Assembly (NCBI RefSeq): GCF_964340395.1
Contig: NC_135550.1
Coordinates: 11,258,408-11,322,407 of the forward strand
Origin: Glandiceps talaboti
Taxonomy: Eukaryota; Hemichordata; Enteropneusta; Spengelidae
DNA length: 64,000 nt
Direction of reading: 5' to 3'
Shown here in pieces: positions 1 through 36,793 of the stretch (positions are counted from its first letter, which is position 1; each line of letters begins with the position of its first letter). The notes below the pieces were generated by a model, which was given only the letters and a program-made list of their open reading frames with translations, was not told where the DNA came from and searched no databases. The translations under genes were made by a program, and so were the position numbers.

Positions 1-51
1 GCAGGGATATACTAGACAAACTATAGTACAATGTAGATGAAAATCTCTTAC

Positions 52-23254
<23,203 letters not shown>

Positions 23255-23312
23255 GTCTGCCGATAATGTGTGCTTGAACCCCGCACAATATCAATTGATA
23301 CACATAGGCATT

Positions 23313-23319
23313 TTTTATA
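23313..23319 (-). promoter_or_regulatory. TATA box of the multi-domain PLB1-like gene
   Basis: TATAAAA on the minus strand, about 60 bp upstream of the first ATG at 23254. This spacing predicts a transcription start near 23285 and a 5' UTR of roughly 30 nt. Confidence 0.55.
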
Positions 23320-23734
23320 AAGTTATAGGCGGGCTTACGCTGAATTGATGAACTTTAGATTCAATTTATTTGAACATTGTCATCAAATTGTCGTTGACTC
23401 AAAGTAGGTCAAGTGATACATAACAACAGAGGTAGCATCCATCGATCTTCAGCATTCGATGTTACAACTCTAGATCTTGCGAAGACGGTAGCTGTCAAAG
23501 AACCACATACACTCGAAAAGTAAACGTATTAATAGGAATTAACTCTTTTTTTTCATGTAACTTTCTACAGATTTAATGCATACATGGCATGTATGCAGTT
23601 ATGTTTGGTATACTTTGTACATTGTTGCGTTAACGGGATACGAACACGTTGTAAAAGATGACTAATAACCAACCTTGCTACTTTGTACACGTGCCGTCAG
23701 TTGTGTGATACACTTGTTGATAACCGAATCATGG

Positions 23735-23830
23735 CATAGTTTCAGGTACAGCTATCAACATAGTTTCAGGTATAGCTATCAACATAGTTTCAGGTATAGC
23801 TATCAATATAGTTTCAGGTATAGCTATCAA
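23735..23830. repeat. 24-bp tandem repeat, four units
   Basis: Unit CATAGTTTCAGGTAYAGCTA plus TCAA, repeated four times with two or three substitutions. It lies about 420-520 bp upstream of the predicted start of the multi-domain gene, in the intergenic region 23320-25640. Confidence 0.9.
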
Positions 23831-24224
23831 TTGTATCTAAGGTCTACAAAAATACACAGGTTCGTCGGTCAAGAATGAAAACAGATTGGAATTCGTCGCT
23901 CTTTATTTTTCATTTAGCTATTGGTAAAATTTGTTGATGTTTAATAGTTGATGTTATTCTTGATTTGGTAGTTAAAGCGCTGTTATCATGGAAATATAAT
24001 TACATAAAAACTGACATCATGTATACAAATAATCACCTACAAATAAGGTTCGACATACGAATTTCCAGAGAGGATGATTCAAGTTGCAAATTTCAGCATA
24101 TTACACTCTACATCTTGGTTAGGCCAATATTAAAACATGCGTGGATTTCGTACAATTGTTCATGTGTTCAAAAACTTTCTTCTTGCAGATATACAAATTA
24201 AATCTAGCATTTTCTATGATCCCA

Positions 24225-24455
24225 GCGATATGAGAACAATTTTCCCTCCCTTGACAACTCCCCCTACGGCAATTGCCCCTGAACAGCTGCACCTTATGCA
24301 GTAACACCCCCCCCCCCCTCGGACCTCTGGACAACTTCACCGTAGGCAATATCCCACTAGGACAATTGCACCTGGACAACTACATGTATGACAATATACC
24401 TCCACCCCATCCAGGAAGAATTGTCCCTTCGACAACCGCACCTATAGCAAATTAA
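24225..24455. repeat. Degenerate GGACAA(N)CCCC sub-repeat tract
   Basis: Recurring short blocks such as GACAACTCCCCCTACGGCAA, GGACAATTGCACC and GACAACCGCACC resemble the 17-bp sub-repeats at the ends of the element at 41898-42558. A pure C tract lies at about 24307-24319. Probably an old relative of that element. Apart from this and the repeats listed, 23320-25640 has no gene I can support. Confidence 0.45.
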
Positions 24456-25535
24456 ACAGATCTAAGGAGGCAACAATTTACATTATCTACTGAGCTCGTC
24501 GAATGTGTACATGTAGTGATTATTGTTGCATTTGTGTCGACGGTGAACATGGGGTTACTCATATCTGCTTAGATTTGAGATTACATGTACATTTGTACCA
24601 TGGACTCAATTTCATCACGTGACTAGAATCAAGTGACTAGAATCAAGTGATGATCCAGTTCCTGAACCTGTCCTAAATTTCCTCTTGTTGTTTTTCTTTC
24701 ACAATTAAAAATAGGAGCAGGTAAAAACAGGTACTTGTGGATACCATTACCAATGGTACAGGGTTGTGAAAAGTGTCACATTGCAGACTTTCTCAGACGA
24801 GGAGCCAGCAACTTATGATTTGAACTGACCAAATTTAGCCATGAGGTAGACGATGACAATCAGAATTTGATAATGAAAACTTTCCTAGTATATAGTCACC
24901 AAACTGTAAATGTTTACCATGCGATCATTTTGCTTTTTTGCTTTTATATTTTTGGTGTTTGCGATATATGTGCTAGGTGTGAACTTTCCAGTTCATGGTA
25001 TGGCCAATTGTCCAAGGAGAAGGGGGAGGTTGTCCTTTGAGCCGTAATCCTGTGGGCAGATATGTCGGGAGGGGAAGTTATTTTAGGGGAAAGTGTTCTA
25101 GAATCGTTCTCAACATAAAAAACTTTAAACTCGACCTCTAGTGTGTTGACGTCATCAAATGAAATGATGAGAAGTAGACATGTTGGTGTTGTGACGTGGC
25201 GAAGTCGCTGCAGTCATTGCATGCACTAGCTTATAAAGTTCCCGGTCACAATATGTCCCTCTCTGTCGTGTATTCACTCCTTATTTATGGACAGTTGTGA
25301 TCAAATTGTATTCTTTGTTTTGTTCATTTATTAGTTTGACTCAACTCTAATCTATTGAATAGGGGGAAGAAGTGATTCAAACAGAGCTAGATTTTACCGT
25401 TTTCAGTTCCCAAATACCCCCTCCCCCCATTTTAACTGTGATAAGTGTGATAAGTGTAACTTGCATTATAGTATTGTGCGTGTCAAAGTTCAGTTATTGT
25501 TGTCAGAATAACCAATGATTGAATGGTAATGATCA

Positions 25536-25612
25536 GTGGTGGTGGTGGTGGTGGTGGTGGTGGTGGTGGTGGTGGTGGTGGTGGTGGTGGTGGTGGTGGT
25601 GGTGGTGGTGGT
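25536..25612. repeat. (GGT)n trinucleotide repeat
   Basis: About 25 perfect units immediately beyond the inferred polyadenylation site of the 492-aa lipase gene. The poly-Gly frame is not a gene. Confidence 0.97.
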
Positions 25613-25664
25613 GATAAAAAAGGCATAACATTAACACTACTAAATTTCTTAAAAATGAAAATGT

Positions 25665-25670
25665 TTTATT
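25665..25670 (-). terminator. Candidate polyadenylation signal of the 492-aa PLB1-like gene
   Basis: AATAAA on the minus strand, 227 bp after the stop codon at 25897. Cleavage would be expected near 25640-25655, just before the (GGT)n microsatellite. Confidence 0.5.
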
Positions 25671-25896
25671 TAAAATATGTACAAGCTAAAAACTGGAAGA
25701 AATCGTGCCCGGGTCTCTAACGGGAGAAAATAACAATAATAACAGAGAGTCAGTTCAATTGAGGTTCCCAACAGAAATAGTGTTTCACACACAAAGTCGA
25801 CAGTTTCTTTTCGGCATATTCGGCAATTGTAAATAGATGCGGCTTATCTTTGAAACTGTGTCGTTGGATTTTCTGTTTTGTGCTGAACACTGAAGT

Positions 25897-28800
25897 TTAC
25901 ATGTGTATATCTTTCGATTGAAGGTCCTGTTTCATTCCTTCTTTCCTTCCCACTCGTCTACAGTATATGGAAATGGTCGTAAATATCGCAAAAAGAAGAC
26001 AGAAGGCGACGACAAAAACTATAATGGCCGTAAGTAGCATTTCCTCGGAGTCATCAGGTGGGCAATCGGCACTTTGATCGTTATCACCAGCCGATGGAAG
26101 CGTGGTCGGCTCAGCGGAAGAGGGCGCTGCCTGCGTAGGATTGGTTGGAAACTGATAATTGGGGCTATTCTTGTAGGTGTAGAAGTACTGTAGACTCTGA
26201 AGGGTAAAAAAATATATTTGTCAGAAAAAAGGTTGGGTGTGATTTTTCCTTTACGAGTAAGAAAGCGTCTTCGTATATAACTCCTCTGAACGAGAAATGA
26301 GAGGAACTTTTAAAATACTTTATCAGACTTGGAGGTATTTGTTACGTGTATAAATTATTTAGAAACAATCTGAGTCAAAATTATTAGCATCTAGAACTCT
26401 TTCAAACGCAGGACACATTTCTCGACTTTTGGGTTTTAACGTCATTGCGCTGGTCTTGTGCGTATTCTTGACATTGGCCTACTTAAGCTATAACCTTGCA
26501 AATGTCCTTTTTTGCCAGACACATAGTTTTAATTTAATTGTTATCTCATGTAGTTTTCAATTGCCAAGCTTCTTTCATATTTCAAATGTGGCTAAAGATA
26601 TCTGCCTTACCTCATTAGGACAGGTAATGGATGATCCTGGATACCAAGTCTGCGACTTTTCTCCCACTGGTTCAAACTTGAATTCAGAAAAAAAAATATA
26701 GGCAAAGTCACAATTTATGATCACGTATGTCCATCTTTACTGACTGTCTATTTCATTGAAATGTTGTATTCCTCGTTGATGTGGCCGGCCGGACAGGTCG
26801 TTTGCTATACTCCAATCTTGGACAATTGTGATGGTGGGAATTTACACCTACCCGTTATTAGATCTATTGGCTATGTTTTACATACGTCATCAAAAAGTTT
26901 TTTTTTTTAAAAATTCATACCATAATACAGTATCTTACAATTAAGTTTCATAAGTATATCGATTTAGATGGATAACACCAACGTCAGATTGTATACATAT
27001 ACAGGGTAACCGTTTTGTTTTACGTTTACACATGATGTAACTATAAATTACAAATCCGTCCGATCCTAGTCATCTGTTAACTGTATCATTTTTAGTCCAT
27101 TTGTAGAACTACAGCTGTAACTTTAGGATCCGATAAGGTTACTAATAAACTAGCAAAACACACAACCTAAATACTGTAGATAAATGGCTTTGAATATTCA
27201 TAGATTAATTACCATATTATTCCATAGTGCTATCGCTGCTTCTTGATGGCCCTTCTCACTAAAATGAAAACAATCTTGGGCAAAGTACGAGTAATCAGGT
27301 TCACCATTCTGTTAAATAAAATGAAGGGAAGAAAATTTAACTTTTACTAGTGTAGACTTTATATTCTGGATAAAGTTGACTAATCTCATAAAGTGTTGCC
27401 TTTATGATCTAAATTGCATAGTTTACTGATAAAGAGCTTTACGGTACTCTGTGGATTGCATCTTACAATTAAGCCTCACTGTCAATTTAGAAAGATGGCG
27501 TACAACAACTGAAAAGGTATATGTTTCAATTCAAATACTATTTTTGGCCTGCAGTGTCACACGTAACAAGTGTTACACCACATTACGTTTGACTACGTAC
27601 ACGCGATACGTGTGACTTGTATGTGTCAAAGTTCGATGCCGTAAGCTATACAAGATTAGATACTTGTTGTGTGAAGAGAGCGGAATTAATAAAGAATTGA
27701 GGTTTTGGTACGTTATGTCATGTCCTGTAGTGGCTTAAGTCACGTGATTGATCAAATCACCACAAAACATCGTGCATTCAAAAAAAATCACCTTCATTTT
27801 TTCAAAACAGAGTGATTTGGAGGGTTTGCTATTTTTGGTTGTCATTGTAACAGTTAGACTTCACAATATGTTGCACAGTAACTGCCCATTCATAATATCG
27901 GAGATCTGAGCTACATTGAGTTTCCACTCCCTTCAATATCGTGAGTTTTAGATGCATCTGGCCTGCATGTATGATAGATTTCAATGAATATTATTAACTC
28001 ACCTCAAGTTCTGGAAGGACGGTCTCTTCAAGGAATGGCTGTACAACAACGGTGAAATCATCAGCTGTGTCATAACGACCACTTTCAACCAATACATTGG
28101 TGAAATTCTGAAATTGTAAACATACCATGTAAAATATATGTTATAGAGTTAGGAATTAGTCACAATTACAATTGCAATTTTTATTTCTCTATTGCATTCA
28201 TTATCTGTGTCAATACTGTTGAAAGATTCAAGAAATGATATGCATTTCAACACAGTCGAACAACAACAACAACAACAACAACAACAATAACAACAACAAC
28301 AACAACAACAACAACCCTTACCCCATCATGCTTATTAACATTATCAAGACACATTCCTAGAACATCTATAAACGTTAATAGATATTGAACTTACCTGGTA
28401 GTCTCTTAGCAACTGCATCAGTTCATCCTGGTCATCTCCATATTTAGCACATCTACAGAATGCACTAGGAGAGTAAAAAAATGGATATCAATATAAGTGT
28501 TTGTTGATAGCGTAACCTGATGTGTAATTTACAAAAAAAAATGTATTCCTACACTATTAATATAAATTGTATCGGTGATAAGTTGCCAACAATGTTTTTA
28601 GTTTTAAGCTTATTGCTTTGTACGTCGGAGAGCATAATTGTCAGCTGACACGACGAAAAATAATCGAGGGTGCGCATGCGTATTTGAGATGGCGTTACCG
28701 TCAAGGTAAAAAGGGCATGAGTAGTTGACGAACTTGCTGTCGTAAAGACTGTCGTTGTAGTCGGTTGTCGTCATCAAATTGAGATATCTGTAGTCATAAT

Positions 28801-31800
28801 TGTATTCATATATTATGTATATTTATTTAAAACAATGATTATGGTTGAATATAGTTTTCTATGATCAGAAGGTCGTTTTATCTGTGGTGAACAATTCTTC
28901 TCGTAATTCAACTCACCAATGTATACCATTGCATTTAGGTTTGTTCAATTTCCCAATCTCCGGAACTTTTAAGACAGATATTAGGTTGACGTACGTTTTG
29001 GGCATCTATCAGAAAAAAAAAGTATAGCAGTAGACCAAAATAAGTGAATCACATCATTGTTACTATCATTAGATATTAACACATTGACTCAGTATGCCAT
29101 GAAGAGTTACGTCATACATTACCACGTTGCCTAGCCTGATCTTAGTTCAGTTATATGTGTAAGTTATGTGTATAAAGTTTGCGATATTAATATATTCATG
29201 CATATCATAGAACGCGTGTAAATATGATGAAATCTCGTTTGCCGTGCAGAAACGGAAGCGTGGACATGCTCAATCTTTTTTAAGTCAGCAAACTTATAAG
29301 CATAAACCGGATACTGGAAGTACATCTCCGAGCATATCCCTGTTATTGGTGATGGGGTTTTAATCTTTAGATTGCCATACAGTACTGTCGTGGTTGTGTG
29401 GAACTGACAGCATGCAGCACTACAGGGGAGTGACTAACACAGTGTGTCAACATATCCATTTTTTTTTAAAAAGTGAAGTTTTATTTCCACATCTTTATAA
29501 TAACCAGTGATTTGTCAATTCTTCAGCAATGATAAGTCACTTACAAATTCGTGCAGAATATCCAATGCAGCCTGTATGTAATCGATGTATAACTCTGCAG
29601 TGTACATTTTTTTGTTCGTACAATAATAACACAAATCGTTTCCACCGATGAACATGGTGACCAGTTTCCAGTCATTTTCAAAATCAACAGCAGGATGGGC
29701 TTTCATTCTGTCTATCATTCTGTAGGCTTGGTATTTCATGTCCCTGTGTGTAATATAAAACTTTAATTGTGTTATATTGTACGGAATAAGGAACAGTACA
29801 CTTTTATGTACAAAATAGAGACTTTCTTTAGGTAACGTTGTCAAGAAATGTTTACGCTTTAAAATTGTCTTGGGATGTTTTGCACATTAGCAATATAATA
29901 TTTATATCGCCTACCTGGCGATGTCTCCAGGCTGTCCAACATTAAAGTAAGATTCCTCGGCCTCTCTGTCGTGTATACCAACGGAAAACCCAATCAGATC
30001 GCTGGTGTATTCCTTTAAGATATCTACAAGATTAAATACGTTGTCAAATGAATACTCCAAAAACACATTTAGTTCCCTTTTTAACGTTGAAATAGTCTAG
30101 CCTTCAAGTAAAAATAGTGTGCTTAGTGTATCAATGACGATTGGTCTGAAAATGTGCATTGATGGATTGAAACGTTTTGAGCATTTATGTTAAAATGATA
30201 GTCTGTACCTTAGATATTTTTCTGTTATCTTTGAAATATCCTTGTGTTATTCCACCTAATAAACGATGCTGAAATATGTCTGACAACTGCTGGCGCTCTT
30301 AACATGAATTCTGACATGAGATGAAATGGTATTATGATATCGAGATCAGTCTCAGATTCAAAAACCCATTTGTTCATATTTTTACCGCCCTTGTCACACC
30401 TTGTCGACCAAGATTTGATTTGATTTTTAGATAGGTTTAGAGTGTATGTAAATTATTTCAGCAAATAAAGGAGCCTTGATTTATGGACTTTGCGATTTTA
30501 GAGTCGACAAACTTATTGACCCGACCAAATTAGAAGATGGCGGATCTAGAATATTTGAATTACTTGTAGCAGAAAATTGATCCTTCAAGCGATTGAAGCA
30601 AATTGTCAAGTTCAAGGGGAATGACATATCTCATAGCTTACTTGGCAAAGTGATGACGCCTCTTCGATACGTGTCATCTCCACCTATGCTGTAAAGATAA
30701 ACAGAAAGGAAAAAACCATATTCATCTTGAGTTTGAGCACATTTAGATGATTTCGCAAATTTAGAATAGCAAATTCTTACTTGTAGAAGCATTGCTGTCA
30801 TTCTTATTATTGCAATGATGAAAATTCTGGACAAATTTGAAATAAGTTGACAAATATTTTTGTAACGAATTGTATTTTGTTGGGCAAGAATGTCATCGAT
30901 TGGCGTTGCTATGACATATACTATCCTAGCTTCAATAACAGGGTCCAAAATATTGTTCCCAAATTATGCCGTATACAATGACCTACATACGGACTAGTAA
31001 TAGGCTGACAAAACCTATAGAATCGGACTAATACCGAGTATTAGTAGTTGCGTCTATCCTGAAACGTAAATCAAAAAATGACGTTGGCGCTGAAAGTGAA
31101 AGCCAACATAAGCTATGTTGTAAACTTGCGTGGTAAACTTAAAAACGTATTATGCTCCATGCTATGCAAATAAAAATATTAAAAATTCTGCTACTACTTT
31201 GTTCAATAAAATTCAAACTCATTCTTGAATGAAATCAAGAAAACAAATTATGGGTTACCACACATTTTGTATGTAAAGGTCGTCGAATATTGTATAAACT
31301 CTACGGGAATATAAAAGATTATCAACGATCGTTGATTTCCTTGAAAAAAAGAGAGTGAACTCCAAAATTTATTTTATTAATGCAAAGGACTAAAAACAAA
31401 GCTTTCATATCACACAGTTTTTCTTTTTAGAGATTTTAAGATTCCAGCTTTGATTTTCAGTAGTCCCTTTAGTGCATGCTACTGTAAACTCTAAGTAGAT
31501 CTCGTGGCTATATTCTTACCTGAAGCTAATTCCACGATACTCTCGCAAACTTCCGACAATAGTTTGTGCTCCGGCACCATTGGCTGCCTGTCATTGTAAA
31601 GGAATACGTGTACAATAAGGAAGAAGGCTTTCAAACATCATACAAAGTAATACTATATATGTTCTTGTAAGTGCTACTAAGAGTAATATAAGAAAGTCAA
31701 CTCGTGGTTGAAACAAGATCTCATATATTTGACGCAAACAAAGTGACATTATCAACTTTTAAACGGGTGTCAATATCTTCAATCTTACCGTGAGTGAGTC

Positions 31801-34800
31801 TCCCATGGCACCAACTACTTTGATATCGGCTGGAGTCAAGGCGTGCACTGATGAAAAAAACACACCATATCAATATACTAAAGTATGATCTAAAATGATG
31901 TACTTCTTTTGTGCTTACTTTTGATTTGGGGTTCCCTTTTCTGACTTAAGAATAATGGCCACCTAAGACTCAAAATCGTTGCTATGCTGTAGGATTCATG
32001 GAACCATGTAAACTAATGGCCAGGTGTACAAATGAAGCTAGCTCCTGGAGGATTAAGTATGAAACTTCTGATATTTTTAACGACGTACGAATCAATGATT
32101 TGCATAAATTAACATGTTTAACATAATTGAATTTAAAGAACGTAAAGAAGAATGTAAAGCTCCAACCAAAAATTGGAATGTTCATGCTCGAATAACAACT
32201 TTTAAGCTGATGTTGTGTATGTCAATGGGAAAGGGCATATCAAGATCACTTGTCCATCAATTGCAACTTCATGGACGATAACCGACAAAAAGGTTACTAA
32301 AAGTGTTTCAAATTGTTTAAGTTAAAGGTAGCAAATTCCTACCTGATGTAGCGGGTCCATTCGATGTAATGGGACCACATGGAAAGGTCAGAGGGGCAGA
32401 TGGTAAGTCGGGAAGTTCTGGTATCTCCAATTCAGTGGTACAGGTAAAGTTGTCTGGCAAATCAAACTGGAAAATATGAAGTAAACATTGTCAGTCATAT
32501 ATATGTTAATGATAGAAGTTATTTCGTGTTTGATGAACATCACATGCACTTTGTTCTGTCTGTGCTTTGTTTGTTTTGTTATGTTTCCGTAATACATGTA
32601 TAAGATTTATTTTTATAGTTATGTTTATTTATTTGTGCACGGTGTTCTTTGATCACCAGTACTGTTTCAGACATACAAACTGATGAGATCTCAGACCACC
32701 AAAGAGATTAGATTGAGTCAGCAAATTTAGAGCATTGAAAGTCAAATTGAGATATATTTATGTTGGCCGCAGTTTGTCACGAATTCCATAGCTATTGTGA
32801 TTCATCTACCTTTGCTGACATTTGATTTTGAATATCAGTAAATTTAGAGTATGGAAATTCACATTTAGATGTGAGGTTGGCCACAGTTTGTCACGGCTTT
32901 CTTATGTCTTGTCATTCATCTACTTGTGACTATATATTTGACTTTTTAATGTCTAGTAGTGGCCTTGAATGCTTAACTTCAGTATCACGTCATATGACAT
33001 CGAGATAGCCATGGCCACATCAAAGTGTCTTCTCCAGTCTACTTCAAGTGATGTTAATTTACGTAACTATGTTTAATGTTATACTCTAGAATACTCAGCG
33101 ACCATGCATCGTTTTGACATTGCCACTGAGGGACAAATCAAGGCAGTGTTAGTGTTAGTGTTTACCGACAAGGTGTTTCTACAAAACGTCGCATTTTTCA
33201 CTTATCATATGAGTCAGCATGCAACATTCGAGAAAGATGATAGAGCTTGTGTTTTCTAAAGGCGTAGAATAATAGTTTTCTATATGTCTAAAATTCTGCT
33301 TTCAGTGACAAACACGTATTTTTGTCTTTGAAAAAAAAATAAAGACGGCTGACACTCTAAAAGTGTGTTTACAAAATTGACTTAACACAGCTTTTTTTTC
33401 GAAAATTTTCTAAAATGTTCTAAAGTGCGCTCATAATAAGATGCAATCTGTACTCATCTTAGTCATGCGTAGTGCAATGATTTTATTCATTACTGCGCAA
33501 ATCGATATTTGTTCAACAGTCATCGCCCTTTCCCCAAGATTTTCACGAGTACTACATGTAAATATTATACATGTACGTTACTCTAACAAATAAACAAAAA
33601 AAACCCAGACAGACAACAACTATTTGCAACATTGTGTATGTAGATGTATTAAAATATTGGTTTACATCTAAAAACAAAATACTCTCCATTTGTGGTTTCT
33701 TGGTTTCTTTTGGGGGGAATTTGTGAGTGACGAAGAGAGTGGAAGTTCTGTTACCAAGCAAGCTACTACTGAACTCTATTCAACTAAAAAGTCAACAGTG
33801 AAGCGCCTATTAAAGGTACTAAATTATCAATTTAGATTTTCAAAAGAGCAAGTTGGTATTCTTGGACTGTCTGTGGACTGCCCCAGTCAGGCGGTTCCTT
33901 GAGCACTATAAGCTGCTTCAGCTCACGCGAGTAAATAAAACTCGTCTATAGAGGGGAATTGTGTCATTGACATGCATCTCGTGATATTTGTGTAGACTGA
34001 AGTAATTTACATAATATGTGATGAATAGTTATCTTAAATGACACTTGACACATCTCATGGCCAAAACAAAAAAAAACTTAATTTGACAATTTTCTCGATT
34101 AGAATGAGGTGGCTATCTCATCAAATGTCTACAACAAGTCAAATGATATTTGTATTTCTATTTGTCCGTATGTCTGGGGTTGCAGTGACTTGTCGTCACT
34201 TGATTGGCCCAATATTTTTGTAATCTGTCACGCTGATTTAGAAGAAGAAAAAACCCGTTACAACTCCCTGTCAGTATTTTAGATTTGTATAGTCGACCGT
34301 TTTTGTACCTAATTCAAATATAGCCAACGTTTTCAGGAACATATATATAGCAATTTCGTTACTCTAACGTTTCAATTAAACTTGCATTCACTCTGTCGTG
34401 ACAGAGGTCCTTGAACAATATCACCTTGATCACTATCTGCGAGTCGTGTAGTGTTTGCATTGTTTTCACGCTCGTATGATGAAAACAAATCAGGAGCATC
34501 AATACATCGACTATTGATAAAATCTACAAGTTTTGTGGTAGCTAGGTTACTCAAAGGACGTATCCTATATTAAGTATAGATGTACCTATGCTTTGTAGCG
34601 ATTCAACAATGACGTAATTAATCAAAGTATTTATCCCGGACTACAGATACAAATCAGAGATGACATACAGATTTTAATTAAGATTTTAAACAAAGATCTG
34701 TTTTCAGTTGGGTCACGTGTTTTGTAAAAAGGTCAGTCAGACAGTAAAGGTCACTGTAGCCAACATTGTGATTGAAAAGTGATGACTTGCGAAATGCAGA

Positions 34801-36034
34801 CAACTAGAATGGGCGTCAACAGTGATCATGGTGTAAGGGAAAACGAAACTGTTCAAATGTTCAAATGTTGCGTTGAGCAATTCCAGGATATATACAAGTA
34901 TCGATCCCAACACGCACTTTTTTTGATAGTCACTGCATACTCAAGTTGTCAACACCATATTTGGTCAAAGAACGTTTGGTCATTCGACTTATGCACACCT
35001 ATTAGTATTAGAGGGAGGGGTTATGTACCAATTGTTATTCTCATCCGAACTCCCCTACACTACAGTATTTGTCTTGAGGTCTCGGACTTCTACTCAAGTC
35101 CCACTGTTTAGGATGTACTGAAGTATCTTAAATAGCTAAAAGCAGTTGGTGTAAACATTGACAGTACAATGTGCCTTTGCTTGGAAACGTCTGTTTTAAC
35201 TACGGTGCTTTAGGCACGTTTGCGACTTACCATTTCAAATACATAGTCATGCATGGTGTAATCACAATTAATCTTGCCGTTGACATTAACGAGAGTAGAA
35301 TAATCGCAAAAAAACACAGGAACACAGGAACAATGTATACTAGAAGTTACTCCTACAATCAATTCGTAACTCGGTAGATCAGTAGTAGCATATCAAACCA
35401 TGCCATCCATATATCAAAGTTTCATCTGTGTATACTTACAGGCAGTGTCCTAGCTCTCGGTGCCGCCGTGGTAGACATGGCTACGGTCTGTACATCCTCA
35501 TCAAGACTTGCCCTTAAAATGGCTTGTAAGTAATTATCCCAAGCACACACTGTAGATTTAAATGTATCACCACATATTCAAAATTGTATTTCATAATGAA
35601 ATAAAGTTTTACTCTCACAATACTGGGGAATAAGTTCTTATAGGTACATTTTTGTGAAGTCGTTATTCTCAGAAAGTATCGCAAATACGTACAATAACTA
35701 TTATTGTAATATAGAACATATTCATTAATAAATATACGTATACGCCTACTGCAATGGAAAACCAAGTAAACTTAAATTAGCCAAAAGTTCCGAAAGGAAA
35801 ATTTGTTCTCCTTCGCACGTGTTTAAGATAATCGGATACAAAATGCACCATTATAGCAGAAACGGGGCAATGACACTCATTTTGTGGAATCTTACGCGTG
35901 GAGTAACATTCAAGATGAAAAAGATGTAATTAGCTAATAGTAGTGCCAAAGTAGCTGTGTGAAAACTTACGTGTTGGGATAACTTGAAGGCAGAGGCAGA
36001 CACAGGTCAACTTGAAGGCGAGCGAGAACTCCAT
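25897..36034 (-). CDS. PLB1-like: Single-domain, membrane-anchored phospholipase B1-like GDSL lipase (492 aa)
   Basis: Exons, 5' to 3': 35971-36034 (signal peptide, starts MEFSLAFKL), 35440-35522, 32343-32466 (linker), 31789-31847 (GAMGDSLT), 31520-31587, 30642-30688, 29915-30023, 29545-29743 ([11 protein letters not shown]), 28917-29005, 28395-28464, 28003-28107 ([14 protein letters not shown]), 27213-27308 ([13 protein letters not shown]), 26611-26676 (FEPVGEK), 25897-26196 (hinge, transmembrane segment, stop). The spliced frame is open throughout. Catalytic residues are Ser108, Asp351 and His354. A hydrophobic segment at about 446-472 followed by CRRVGRKEG predicts a type I anchor with a short basic tail. 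The acceptor of exon 2 (cttacaag) was chosen because it is the one that keeps the frame; this is the least certain junction. A TATA box at 36096-36103 and an AATAAA at 25665-25670 frame the transcription unit. Substrate is inferred only from the family. Confidence 0.85.
28259..28315. repeat. (AAC)n trinucleotide repeat
   Basis: Nineteen units with one interruption, in the intron between exons 28003-28107 and 28395-28464. Confidence 0.95.
32467..35439. other. Largest intron of the 492-aa lipase gene; nothing recognised
   Basis: A 3-kb intron between exons 35440-35522 and 32343-32466. I see no microsatellite longer than about 20 bp, no TIR element and no conserved coding block. Small open frames inside it lack splice context or homology. 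Confidence 0.6.
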
Positions 36035-36095
36035 GATGAAGTGAATTTGAAGGAAGGCAAAGAATAGAATGAGGGATTGGCCACCAAGTTATTGG

Positions 36096-36103
36096 TTTAT
36101 ATA
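36096..36103 (-). promoter_or_regulatory. TATA box (with CCAAT motifs) of the 492-aa PLB1-like gene
   Basis: TATATAAA on the minus strand, about 62 bp upstream of the ATG at 36034. CCAAT motifs lie close by on the same strand, around 36091 and 36076. The expected start is near 36068, with a very short 5' UTR, as in the neighbouring multi-domain gene. Confidence 0.55.
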
Positions 36104-36387
36104 TCCAGTCTCAACCACATCATTCGATCCCAACTATCCATTCATTATTCAGGGTTTGTTTGTGTTTACAGATTTGTGAACACACGTGGTCAGGAGATTA
36201 GTTATCTATCTCTTGTAGATTTCATCAGTAAACAATACAAACTGATAATCAATCAGCAGTTACTATAATGATTGTGTAGTACAGTATTGAATAAAACCGC
36301 AATGCATTGTTTCTTTTTTCTCAATGTCTCATTTTTTCACCTCACTTTGTTTTGAGTTGCACTACACAATGTAAATAATACACAAGA

Positions 36388-36793
<406 letters not shown>

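Noticed and set aside
25523-25720. Poly-Gly protein
   Set aside because: Product of the (GGT)n repeat.
34779-35111. 110-aa plus-strand open frame inside the large intron of the 492-aa gene
   Set aside because: No recognisable domain, no promoter or splice context, and length within chance for this much AT-rich DNA.
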